Source: Gammaproteobacteria bacterium
Lineage (GTDB): Bacteria; Pseudomonadota; Gammaproteobacteria; S012-40
Direction: 5' to 3'
DNA length: 13,167 nt
Assembly: GCA_015491615.1 (NCBI GenBank)
Contig: WFVN01000182.1
Span: 1-13,167, forward strand
Shown here: one piece after another, positions 1 through 6,747 of the stretch
Numbering within the stretch: position 1 is the stretch's first letter
How the letters are laid out: every line of letters begins with the position of its first letter
Notes under the pieces: generated by a model
Told to the model about the DNA's origin: nothing
The model's database searches: none
The model's input: the letters and a program-made list of their open reading frames with translations, nothing else
Position numbers and translations under genes: made by a program

Positions 1-153
1 CCCGACACCCCCGAGGACGCCCTCACCACCCGCGCCTCCCGTAAGGGCAACTACCTGGGCGTGACCGTGCGCCTCACCGCCACCTCCCGCGAGCAGCTGG
101 ACGCCCTCTACCGGGAGCTGACCGCCCAGGACTGGGTCCTCATGGCCCTGTGA
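1..153 (+). CDS. ybeD: DUF493/YbeD family protein, C-terminal part (5' end outside window)
   Basis: The frame is open from base 1 to a TGA at 151-153, giving the last 50 residues of a small protein. The end reads as the C-terminal half of a DUF493 (YbeD) domain: a KGNYLGVTV strand, then a helix with EQLDALYRELTAQ, then a final strand DWVLMAL. YbeD is a small ferredoxin-fold protein of about 90 residues with a proposed regulatory role. It is usually encoded just upstream of lipB, as here. Its stop overlaps the GTG start of lipB (GTGA), which suggests translational coupling. The family is assigned from these residues plus gene order; the N-terminal half is not visible. Confidence 0.85.
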   Translation, partial: PDTPEDALTTRASRKGNYLGVTVRLTATSREQLDALYRELTAQDWVLMAL

Positions 154-764
154 ACGCGCTCCTCGTCCGCCGCCTGGGGCGCACCGACTACCGCGCCACC
201 TGGGACGCCATGCGCGAGTTCACCGCCGCGCGCGGCGCCGACAGCCCCGACGAGATCTGGCTCACCGAACACCCGCCGGTGTACACCCTCGGGCGCAACG
301 CCAAACCCGAGCACCTCCTCGACCCCGGCACGATCCCGGTGATCCGCACCGACCGCGGCGGTCAGGTCACCTATCACGGCCCCGGGCAACTGGTGGCCTA
401 TCTCCTGGTGGACCTGCGCCGTCGCGGCCTCGGCGTGCGCCACCTGGTGGACGCCATGGAGCAGGCCCTGGTGGACACCCTGGGCGACTGGGGCATCGCC
501 GCCCACGCCCGCCCCGATGCCCCCGGCGTGTACGTAGGCGCGGCCAAGATCGCCTCCCTGGGCCTGCGCGTGAGCCGCGGACGCAGCTACCACGGCCTGG
601 CCCTCAACGTCGCCATGGACCTCACCCCCTTCGCCCGCATCAATCCCTGCGGCATGCCCGGCCTCGCCGTCACCCAACTGCGCGACCTGGGGGTGGAGGC
701 GGACCTGGATACCGTCGCCGCCGTCTTCCTCCCCCACCTCAGACACCGCCTCCAGGGCGCCTGA
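150..764 (+). CDS. lipB: Octanoyl-[acyl-carrier-protein]:protein N-octanoyltransferase LipB
   Basis: LipB moves the octanoyl group from octanoyl-ACP to a lysine of the lipoyl domains of 2-oxoacid dehydrogenases and of GcvH; LipA then inserts the sulfurs. The 204-residue length is normal for the family. The signature RGGQVTYHGPGQ is at residues 69-80. The catalytic pair is present: K133 in AAKIASLGLR and C167 in INPCG. The start is GTG at 150, overlapping the upstream ybeD stop; no nearby ATG fits the family N-terminus better. It lies 83 bp upstream of lipA on the same strand, the common ybeD-lipB-lipA order. Identification is secure. Confidence 0.97.
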   Translation: MNALLVRRLGRTDYRATWDAMREFTAARGADSPDEIWLTEHPPVYTLGRNAKPEHLLDPGTIPVIRTDRGGQVTYHGPGQLVAYLLVDLRRRGLGVRHLVDAMEQALVDTLGDWGIAAHARPDAPGVYVGAAKIASLGLRVSRGRSYHGLALNVAMDLTPFARINPCGMPGLAVTQLRDLGVEADLDTVAAVFLPHLRHRLQGA

Positions 765-847
765 GCGTCACCCGGACGCGACGCCCTGCCCCGCGCGGGC
801 GCATTTGATAGACTAGCGCTTCGTCTTTTCGTACCAGAGGTCACCCC

Positions 848-1792
848 ATGGCCCAACGAGGCCCCACCCGCCAGCGCGGCGCCGCCAAAGTCGCCCGCAT
901 CCCGGTGAAGATCGAGCACCGCGCCCGCCCGGCGCGCAAGCCCGCCTGGATCCGCGCCAAGTCGCCCACCCACCCGGCGGTGGGGCGCCTCAAGGGCGTC
1001 CTCCGGCGCCAGGGCCTGCACACCGTGTGCGAGGAGGCCTCCTGCCCCAACATCGGCGAATGCTTCTCCCACGGCACCGCCACCTTCATGATCCTGGGGG
1101 ACGTGTGCACCCGCCGCTGCCCTTTCTGCGACGTCGCCCACGGTCGCCCCCAGCTCCCCGACCCCGAGGAACCGGCGCGCCTGGCCGAGACGGTGCGTGC
1201 CATGGGCCTGGCCTACGTAGTGGTCACCTCGGTGGACCGGGACGACCTGCGCGACGGCGGCGCCGCCCACTTCGCCGCCTGCATCGACGCCCTCCGCCGC
1301 GCGAGCCCCGAGACCCGCATCGAAATCCTCGTGCCCGACTTCCGCGGTCGCCTGGAGCGGGCCCTGGAGATCCTCGGCGCCACTCCCCCGGACGTCCTCA
1401 ACCACAACCTGGAGACGGTCCCGCGCCTGTACCGCCAGGCGCGCCCGGGGGCCGACTACCGCCACTCCCTGGAGCTGCTGCGCCGCTTCAAGGACGCCCA
1501 CCCGCAGATCCCCACCAAGTCCGGCCTCATGCTCGGCCTGGGGGAGACCGAGGACGAGGTGATCGCCGTTCTCAAGGACCTGCGCGCGGCCGGCTGCGAC
1601 ATGCTCACCCTCGGCCAGTACCTCCAGCCCAGCCTCGACCACCTGCCGGTGGAGCGCTTCGTGCATCCCGACGAATTCGACCGCCTGGCCGCCATCGCCC
1701 GCGCACTGGGCTTCACTTCCGTGGCCAGCGGTCCCATGGTCCGCTCTTCCTACCACGCCGACCTACAAGCCGCGGGGGAAACCGTGCGCTAA
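848..1792 (+). CDS. lipA: Lipoyl synthase LipA (radical SAM)
   Basis: LipA is a radical SAM enzyme that inserts two sulfur atoms into protein-bound octanoyl groups to give lipoate. It works in the cytoplasm and uses one of its own [4Fe-4S] clusters as sulfur source. The auxiliary-cluster cysteines are C61, C66 and C72 in CEEASCPNIGEC. The radical SAM cysteines are C87, C91 and C94 in CTRRCPFC. The C-terminal RSSY motif, whose serine ligates the auxiliary cluster, is at 299-302. The 314 residues include a basic N-terminal extension of about 35 residues. The ATG at 848 follows AGAGG at 836-840. A weak promoter-like TTGATA/TAGACT patch lies at 805-814. An iron-related operon starts 25 nt after its stop. 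Confidence 0.97.
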   Translation: MAQRGPTRQRGAAKVARIPVKIEHRARPARKPAWIRAKSPTHPAVGRLKGVLRRQGLHTVCEEASCPNIGECFSHGTATFMILGDVCTRRCPFCDVAHGRPQLPDPEEPARLAETVRAMGLAYVVVTSVDRDDLRDGGAAHFAACIDALRRASPETRIEILVPDFRGRLERALEILGATPPDVLNHNLETVPRLYRQARPGADYRHSLELLRRFKDAHPQIPTKSGLMLGLGETEDEVIAVLKDLRAAGCDMLTLGQYLQPSLDHLPVERFVHPDEFDRLAAIARALGFTSVASGPMVRSSYHADLQAAGETVR

Positions 1793-1817
1793 GATCGCCC
1801 CACCGAGGAAGAAAACG

Positions 1818-3050
1818 ATGACCCTCGTCCCGCTACTGCTCCTCCTGTTCCTCGCCACCGGCGTCCAGGCCGCCGCCCCCCACCTGCCCAAGTCACATCC
1901 TGGCGGTCCGAAATGCGTCCCCGAGGGACGCTGGCTGGACCCCACCGATGGCAAAACCCTCACCAACACCGCTCTCCTCCGGCACCTGGCGAAGAAACGC
2001 GTCGTCCTCCTCGGGGAAGATCACGACAATCTCGAACACCACCGCTGGCAGCTCATCGTCCTGGCGCAACTGCACGCCCTCCAAGAAGGCCTGCGCCTGG
2101 GCTTCGAGAGCTTCCCCCGCTCGGCGCAGGCGGTCCTCGACCGCTGGGTGGCCGGCGAACTCACCGAGTCCCGATTCCTCGAGCAGGTCCGCTGGGACGA
2201 GGTGTGGCGCTACGACCCCGCCGGCTACCTACCCCTGTTCCACTTCGCCCGCCTCTACCGCATCCCCATGATCGCCCTCAACGTGGAACGCGCCCTGGTG
2301 ACGCGCGTGGGCCAAGAAGGCTGGCACCGCATCCCCGGCAATGCCCGCGAAGGGGTGGGCGATCCCGCTCCCCCTGCACCCGACTACGTGGACCTGCTGG
2401 CGGAAATCTACACCCGCCATTCCCGTCCCCACGAAAAAGGAGAAGTCAACGATGAAAATGACGGGAAGCACATGGAACGAATCAAGGCCGACCCCCGCTT
2501 CCAGCGTTTCGTCCAAGGTCAGCTCCTGTGGGATCGGGCGATGGCCGAGGCCATCGCCATCGCCCTGCGCGACGGTGCCCCGCAAGTGGCGGCCATCGCC
2601 GGCGCCGGCCATCTCATGGGTGGCTACGGCATCCCCCACCAACTGGCCGACCTGGGCATCCACGACGTCGCCGTACTCCTCCCCTGGGACGGCGCCATCC
2701 CCTGCGAGGCCCTGAAACCCGGCCTCGCCGACGCCGTCTTTGGCATGGCCCCGCCGTCACGGGTAGCCGAAGAACCGCCGCGGCCCCGCCTCGGAGTGTA
2801 TCTGCAACGGACCGAGGCCGGCGTACGGGTGACCAAGGTCACCCCAGGATCGGTAGCGGAAGCGGCCGGCATCCGTACCGACGACCACATCCTCGCCATC
2901 GCCGGTCGCGAAGTGACGGAGGTGGGGCAAGTGGTGGAAGCGGTCCAAGCCACGCCCCCCGGCGCTTGGCTGCCCCTCACCGTTCGACGGGGCGAGCAAC
3001 GCCTGGAAGTGGTGGCCAAGTTCCCCCCCGCCGAGGCACACGAACGATGA
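1818..3050 (+). CDS. Exported ChaN-family (haem-binding uncharacterised family) protein with C-terminal PDZ domain
   Basis: This is a 410-residue protein. Residues 1-18 form a signal peptide (Leu-rich core, then GVQA before AAP). Residues of about 40-290 look like the ChaN family (PF04187, COG3016): LLGEDHDN at 64-71, HH at 74-75, a FESFPRSAQAVLDRW block near 96-110, PMIALNVERAL near 150-160, and GAGH at 262-265 before GIPHQLADLG. Residues of about 323-403 look like a PDZ domain (LGVYL, then VTPGSVAEAAGI, then a DHILAIAGREV strand). ChaN proteins are iron-regulated and bind haem in characterised cases. No lipobox is seen at the signal peptide; the only early Cys is C33. The gene starts 25 nt after lipA, with GAGGA at 1804-1808, and its stop overlaps the next ATG (ATGA). 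Haem binding here is inferred from the family; the PDZ fusion is the unusual part. Confidence 0.85.
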   Translation: MTLVPLLLLLFLATGVQAAAPHLPKSHPGGPKCVPEGRWLDPTDGKTLTNTALLRHLAKKRVVLLGEDHDNLEHHRWQLIVLAQLHALQEGLRLGFESFPRSAQAVLDRWVAGELTESRFLEQVRWDEVWRYDPAGYLPLFHFARLYRIPMIALNVERALVTRVGQEGWHRIPGNAREGVGDPAPPAPDYVDLLAEIYTRHSRPHEKGEVNDENDGKHMERIKADPRFQRFVQGQLLWDRAMAEAIAIALRDGAPQVAAIAGAGHLMGGYGIPHQLADLGIHDVAVLLPWDGAIPCEALKPGLADAVFGMAPPSRVAEEPPRPRLGVYLQRTEAGVRVTKVTPGSVAEAAGIRTDDHILAIAGREVTEVGQVVEAVQATPPGAWLPLTVRRGEQRLEVVAKFPPAEAHER

Positions 3051-3259
3051 GCCGCCTGCTTCCCCTGATCCTCGCCGTCACCCTCGCCGCCTGCTGGCGC
3101 CCCAACGTCAAGCCCTGGGACCGGGACCTCCTCGCCGATCCACGCATGGACCCTGCGGAACCGGCCTTGGAACTATCCACCGATGCGAAGATCACATTTG
3201 CCCGAGAGGGTGCGCGCGGCAGCCATCCCCTCGGTGGAGGCGGTTGCGGATGCAACTGA
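3047..3259 (+). CDS. DUF4266 family small lipoprotein
   Basis: This is a 70-residue protein with a lipoprotein signal peptide: a hydrophobic core at residues 4-15 and lipobox LAAC at 13-16, so the mature protein starts at C16. The mature part has VKPWDRDLLADPRM, a typical DUF4266 start, and ends in a Gly run followed by C67-G-C69-N (GGGGCGCN). The function of the family is unknown. The paired C-terminal cysteines could bind a metal or form a disulfide; that is inference. The ATG overlaps the stop of the ChaN-PDZ gene by 4 nt, and its own end overlaps the start of the DUF3570 gene by 10 nt, so the three genes are almost certainly co-translated. Family assignment rests on motif recall and on the DUF3570 neighbour. 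Confidence 0.82.
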   Translation: MSRLLPLILAVTLAACWRPNVKPWDRDLLADPRMDPAEPALELSTDAKITFAREGARGSHPLGGGGCGCN

Positions 3260-4617
3260 AACCCAAGACCCTCCGTCCCGCCCTGGCCACCGCCGCGGCC
3301 ACCCTCCTCGGCCCGGCGCAAGCGGCCCCCCTGGGAGGCGAGGTGGTCCAGGAAGAGCTGAACGACGCCTCCGCGCCGAGCCTCCCCCCGGTACCTCTGC
3401 GTCGCTATCCGGCCTTCCTCGAAGGCGCCCAGGCACGCGTCGCCAGTCTCCTCTACAAGGAAGACGACGGTCGCATCCTGGTATGGGAGAACGTCTTGCA
3501 AGCGGCGCATGCCTGGGACGACGACCGTCGCCTCACCATCACCGGTACCACCGACCTCATCACCGGCGCCTCGCCGGTGGGTACCGTCCCCAGCCAAAGC
3601 ACCCAGATCATCACCGGCGCCTCCGGCCAAACCACCACCGTCACCGCCGGCGCTCTCCCGCTGTACCCCGTCTCCGACGTCCGCCTGGCCATCGCCGCCG
3701 CCTACGCCTATCCCCTCGGCCCCGGTCTCGCCGCCCGCAGCGCCGTCAACGCCGCCGAAGAACGGGACTACACCGCCATCGGCATCGCCCAGCGACTCAA
3801 TCGAAGCTGGGGACACGAGATCACCACCCTCTCCCTCGACTTCGCCCTCACCCGTGAGACCCTCGAACCCATCGGCGGCATTCCCCCCGCCCTCGCCCGC
3901 GAGGGCAGCTTCACCCTCGCCGGCGGCGAAGACGGGGAAAATCGCTCACGACTCACCCTCGAGTGGCAACTGGGCCTCTCGCAAGTGCTCAGCCGCCGCC
4001 TTCTCCTCCAGGGGCAATACTTCGGCGGTCATTTGAACGGCTATCTCACCGATCCATACAAACGCATCAGCTACGTCTCCGGTATCAGCGGCGAGCCCCT
4101 GCCGGGTCAAGGGACCTGGACCGAACGGCGTCCCGACCGACGCACCTACCACGGTCTCGCCCTCGGCCTCCTCGCCGCCCTCCCCGGAGGCCTGGTATGG
4201 CGCAACGAAGGCCGTATGTTCCGCGACGACTGGAGCATCCGCGCCACCAGCCTGGACACCCGTCTGGACCTCCCCCAGGCATTCGACCGGGGCTTCAGCC
4301 TCTACGCCCGTTACTATCGTCAGAGCGCCGCTTGGTTCTACCACTACCGTCTCGCCGACGGCCCCGGCCCGGGCATCGACCCCGCCGACATCACCGCCGA
4401 CCCGAGCCGCCTGAGCGCTGCCAGCGCCGATTGGCGCCTGGGAGCACTGGAAGATCTCACCTTGGGAGTCGGCTATCGACACACCCTCCCCTCCGGCCCC
4501 TGGCTGGACGGAGACTGGCGGCTGCGACTGGGGCGTTTCGTGCAATGGGATCAGGCCGGGCGCTTCCCCACCCTGCGGGCCTGGAGCGCCTTCTTCTCCC
4601 TGCGCCTCGACTGGTGA
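3250..4617 (+). CDS. DUF3570 family predicted outer-membrane beta-barrel protein
   Basis: This is a 455-residue protein. Residues 1-25 are a signal peptide (basic N-terminus, Ala/Leu core, PAQA before APLGG). The mature protein has a conserved-looking DUF3570 front: YKEDDGRILVWE near 69-80 and TDLITGASPVGTVP near 101-114. Many alternating amphipathic strands with aromatic girdle residues follow. It ends in LRLDW with a C-terminal aromatic residue, the usual outer-membrane barrel signature. ATG at 3250 is chosen over the in-frame TTG at 3244 because GGAGG at 3236-3240 is 9 nt from the ATG but only 3 nt from the TTG. The function of DUF3570 is unknown. In other genomes it is found with DUF4266, often with ApbE and a thioredoxin-like protein, both absent here. 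Here it closes an operon with a ChaN-family protein. Confidence 0.85.
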   Translation: MQLKPKTLRPALATAAATLLGPAQAAPLGGEVVQEELNDASAPSLPPVPLRRYPAFLEGAQARVASLLYKEDDGRILVWENVLQAAHAWDDDRRLTITGTTDLITGASPVGTVPSQSTQIITGASGQTTTVTAGALPLYPVSDVRLAIAAAYAYPLGPGLAARSAVNAAEERDYTAIGIAQRLNRSWGHEITTLSLDFALTRETLEPIGGIPPALAREGSFTLAGGEDGENRSRLTLEWQLGLSQVLSRRLLLQGQYFGGHLNGYLTDPYKRISYVSGISGEPLPGQGTWTERRPDRRTYHGLALGLLAALPGGLVWRNEGRMFRDDWSIRATSLDTRLDLPQAFDRGFSLYARYYRQSAAWFYHYRLADGPGPGIDPADITADPSRLSAASADWRLGALEDLTLGVGYRHTLPSGPWLDGDWRLRLGRFVQWDQAGRFPTLRAWSAFFSLRLDW

Positions 4618-4693
4618 ACCCATAGGCTCCCCAGCCACCTCCGACCACAGAGGGAAACGAACCGAAACGACTGGCCTCCATCGAAGGCGCAGA

Positions 4694-5470
4694 TCACCGC
4701 AGGGCGAACACCACCGGGACCACGAACTCCAGCTCCCCATCCGCCTTCGGTGGCGGCGGATAAGGGGCGGCACGGCGGGCCATGTCCAGGGCTGCACGGT
4801 CCAGCAGGCGATTGCCCGTACTACGCTCCAACTCCAGGGTCACCGTCTTCCCCTCCCCATCGATGCGGATGCGCAAGCGGCCCTCTCCCTCAATGCGCAA
4901 GCGCTGGGCACGACGAGGATAATGCTTGTGCCGTTCGAGCCAAGCCAGGAGCAGACTCTCGTACTGCACCAGGGCTTCGCTATCGATTACCGCGGCCTCG
5001 GGCTGGGGCGCGGCATCGACGACACGCTCCAGCGCCTCGGGTAGCGGCTCACTTTCCACGGGGGGGAGGGGCTCCTGGAATTCCGTCACCGGCTCCGGTT
5101 CTTCCGGCAATGGTTCAGGCTCACGCGGCGGCTGGGGTTCCGCCACGGGCAGCGGCTCCTGCAAAGGCGGGCGCTCCGATAGCGGGGGGAGTTCCGGGAG
5201 TGGTTCCGAACGCGCCTCCGGCTGAGTCCGAGGTTCGGGAGGGGGCGATGGCGTGCTGCGCTCCACTTGCGGGGGAGGCACGGGCGCCTGCGGCGCGTTT
5301 CGGCTGGCCATTTCCGCCACCGCGGCGAGGACCTGGATACGCAACTCCTGAGGCTCGGGAACCGGCTCGGGCGCGGGCATGCCGAAATGCCACAACAACG
5401 CCCCATGCAACCCCAAGGCCACAAGCAGAGCGAAGGCCATATGACGCGGCGACAACTCTCCCGTTGCCAT
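4694..5470 (-). CDS. tonB: TonB energy-transducing protein
   Basis: TonB spans the periplasm and passes proton-motive-force energy from ExbB/ExbD to outer-membrane receptors. The 258-residue protein has one N-terminal membrane segment at about 11-28, with a His (H22) where TonB proteins carry the essential membrane His. A long Pro/Glu/Arg-rich spacer follows (about 33-160). The C-terminal TonB domain runs from about 168 to 258 and includes the YP motif at 184-185 (HKHYPRRAQ), GEGRLRIRIDGEG and the final ELEFVVPVVF strand. The ATG at 5470 comes 3 nt after the exbD stop, with a GGAGGG upstream inside the end of exbD. The pair runs convergently with the DUF3570 gene, 76 bp apart, and no clear terminator is seen between them. 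Confidence 0.95.
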   Translation of the reverse strand: MATGELSPRHMAFALLVALGLHGALLWHFGMPAPEPVPEPQELRIQVLAAVAEMASRNAPQAPVPPPQVERSTPSPPPEPRTQPEARSEPLPELPPLSERPPLQEPLPVAEPQPPREPEPLPEEPEPVTEFQEPLPPVESEPLPEALERVVDAAPQPEAAVIDSEALVQYESLLLAWLERHKHYPRRAQRLRIEGEGRLRIRIDGEGKTVTLELERSTGNRLLDRAALDMARRAAPYPPPPKADGELEFVVPVVFALR

Positions 5471-5473
5471 ACC

Positions 5474-5899
5474 TCAATTCCCTCCGTCGCCACGCGGGCC
5501 GTCGGAAGGCAACGTGGCCAGAGCAATGTCATCGCCGCCAGCGGCTCGGATCTCGTCCATCAGCCGCAACAACTGTTGCACCTCACTACGTGCGTCACTG
5601 CGCAAGACCACCGGAACTTGCGGCTGAGTCTCGATCAGAGAAGCCAGCGTTTCACGCAGCCCCTCCCAGGCCACCTCGACCCCGTTGACCGCCACGCGCC
5701 CCTCCCTGTCCAGGGCGACGACGATGCCCTCCGGGACTTGGCTACTGGCGGTCTCGGACTCCGGCAACTCCAGCTCGATGGCTTCAGGAATCAAGAAGGT
5801 GCTGGTGAGCATGAAAAAGACCAACAGCAAAAAAACGATGTCGATGAGCGGCGCCATGTCCAGATGGGCGCGAATGCGGGAGCGACCTTCAAATTCCAT
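5474..5899 (-). CDS. exbD: Biopolymer transport protein ExbD
   Basis: ExbD is the inner-membrane partner of ExbB and TonB. The protein has one membrane helix near residues 16-36 (PLIDIVFLLLVFFMLTS) carrying the conserved proton-path Asp, D20, then a periplasmic domain with the usual VNG and PVVLRSDA strands. Two starts are possible: ATG at 5908 (144 residues) and ATG at 5899 (141 residues). A GGAGG sequence abuts the 5908 ATG with no spacer but lies 9 nt from the 5899 ATG, so 5899 is chosen. With this start the gene still overlaps the end of exbB by 11 nt. It is coupled to exbB upstream and tonB downstream. Confidence 0.95.
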   Translation of the reverse strand: MEFEGRSRIRAHLDMAPLIDIVFLLLVFFMLTSTFLIPEAIELELPESETASSQVPEGIVVALDREGRVAVNGVEVAWEGLRETLASLIETQPQVPVVLRSDARSEVQQLLRLMDEIRAAGGDDIALATLPSDGPRGDGGN

Positions 5900-6596
5900 G
5901 CGCCTCATCCTCCACGCGGATATCGTCGTGACTCGAAACGTGTTCCGGCCCTTTGCCGAAAAACACCAGCACCCGGATACTGGCGTCCTTCATCGCTCCA
6001 CGGGCGCGATCCACTTCCCCTTCCAGGTAGTAGAAAGCGGCCATCGCCGGGATGGCCACGGTGAGACCGAAAGCGGTGGTGAGCAAGGCCTCCCAGATAC
6101 CACCGGAGAGGAGCGCGGGATCCACACGACTGCCCGCCTCCTGTAAGCGCATGAAGGCCGTGATCATGCCGGTGACGGTACCCAGCAAGCCGAGCAATGG
6201 ACTCAGATGTGCAATGGCGGATAGACCTCGCAGCCAGGACTCCAGAGCACGAATCTGGGCCGAACCCACACGACTCACTTCCGCCTCCACGTCGCGCACG
6301 CTCATCGCAGGATCGGTACCACAACGCAAGGCCGTCTCCATGACCCGCGCCACGGGACTGCGTTCACGGGCCAGTCGCTCCAGAGCCGCCACTTGATCGC
6401 CTTTCGTCAGGGAGGCCATCACCTCCTCGACGAAATCCACACGTCGCAGACCACAGCGCAGGAATTGATAGAGCTTGGCGAGAATGATGGCCAGCGCCAA
6501 CACGGAAAAGGCCAGCAACACATACATCACCGGCCCGCCCTGGCGGAACAGCTCCAGTCCTCCCGACCACCATGCCTGCGACGTCATACTCTCCAT
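5889..6596 (-). CDS. exbB: Biopolymer transport protein ExbB (MotA/TolQ/ExbB proton channel)
   Basis: ExbB forms the inner-membrane proton channel that powers TonB. From the chosen start it has about 235 residues. Three membrane segments are visible: an N-terminal one (VMYVLLAFSVLALAIILA), a middle one (LSPLLGLLGTVTGMITAF, the family signature), and a third (LTTAFGLTVAIPAMAAFYYL). A cytoplasmic region with a long charged helix lies between the first and second. An in-frame GTG at 6599 directly precedes the ATG at 6596, and AAGGAA lies close upstream; the ATG is preferred but the difference is one residue. About 150 bp separate it from the receptor gene upstream on the same strand, with only a weak terminator-like hairpin between, so co-transcription is possible. 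Confidence 0.95.
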   Translation of the reverse strand: MESMTSQAWWSGGLELFRQGGPVMYVLLAFSVLALAIILAKLYQFLRCGLRRVDFVEEVMASLTKGDQVAALERLARERSPVARVMETALRCGTDPAMSVRDVEAEVSRVGSAQIRALESWLRGLSAIAHLSPLLGLLGTVTGMITAFMRLQEAGSRVDPALLSGGIWEALLTTAFGLTVAIPAMAAFYYLEGEVDRARGAMKDASIRVLVFFGKGPEHVSSHDDIRVEDEAHGI

Positions 6597-6690
6597 CACT
6601 CACCAGTTTCCTTTCCGTCCATACCCGTCTCCCATAGTGCTTTCAACCGTCACGACACGTGCTCGAATACGAAAGGACGTCCCAGCGAAA

Positions 6691-6709
6691 CCCGCAAGAA
6701 GGCGGCGGG
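6691..6709 (-). terminator. Weak terminator-like hairpin between receptor gene and exbB
   Basis: On the minus strand, CCCGC (6709-6705) can pair with GCGGG (6695-6691) across a 9-nt loop, followed by TTTCG. The stem is short and the T run is only three bases. It would at most attenuate transcription from the receptor gene into exbB-exbD-tonB. Confidence 0.25.
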
Positions 6710-6747
6710 GTGCGCCCCGAGGGACGTCACCCCACCAAATCCGTGAC

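Noticed and set aside
789..799. GC palindrome between lipB and lipA as a terminator
   Set aside because: CCCGCGCGGG leaves almost no loop and no T run follows.
587..1756. Long minus-strand open frame opposite lipB and lipA
   Set aside because: It is antisense to two secure genes, has low-complexity Gly/Ala/Val content, and is expected in GC-rich coding DNA.
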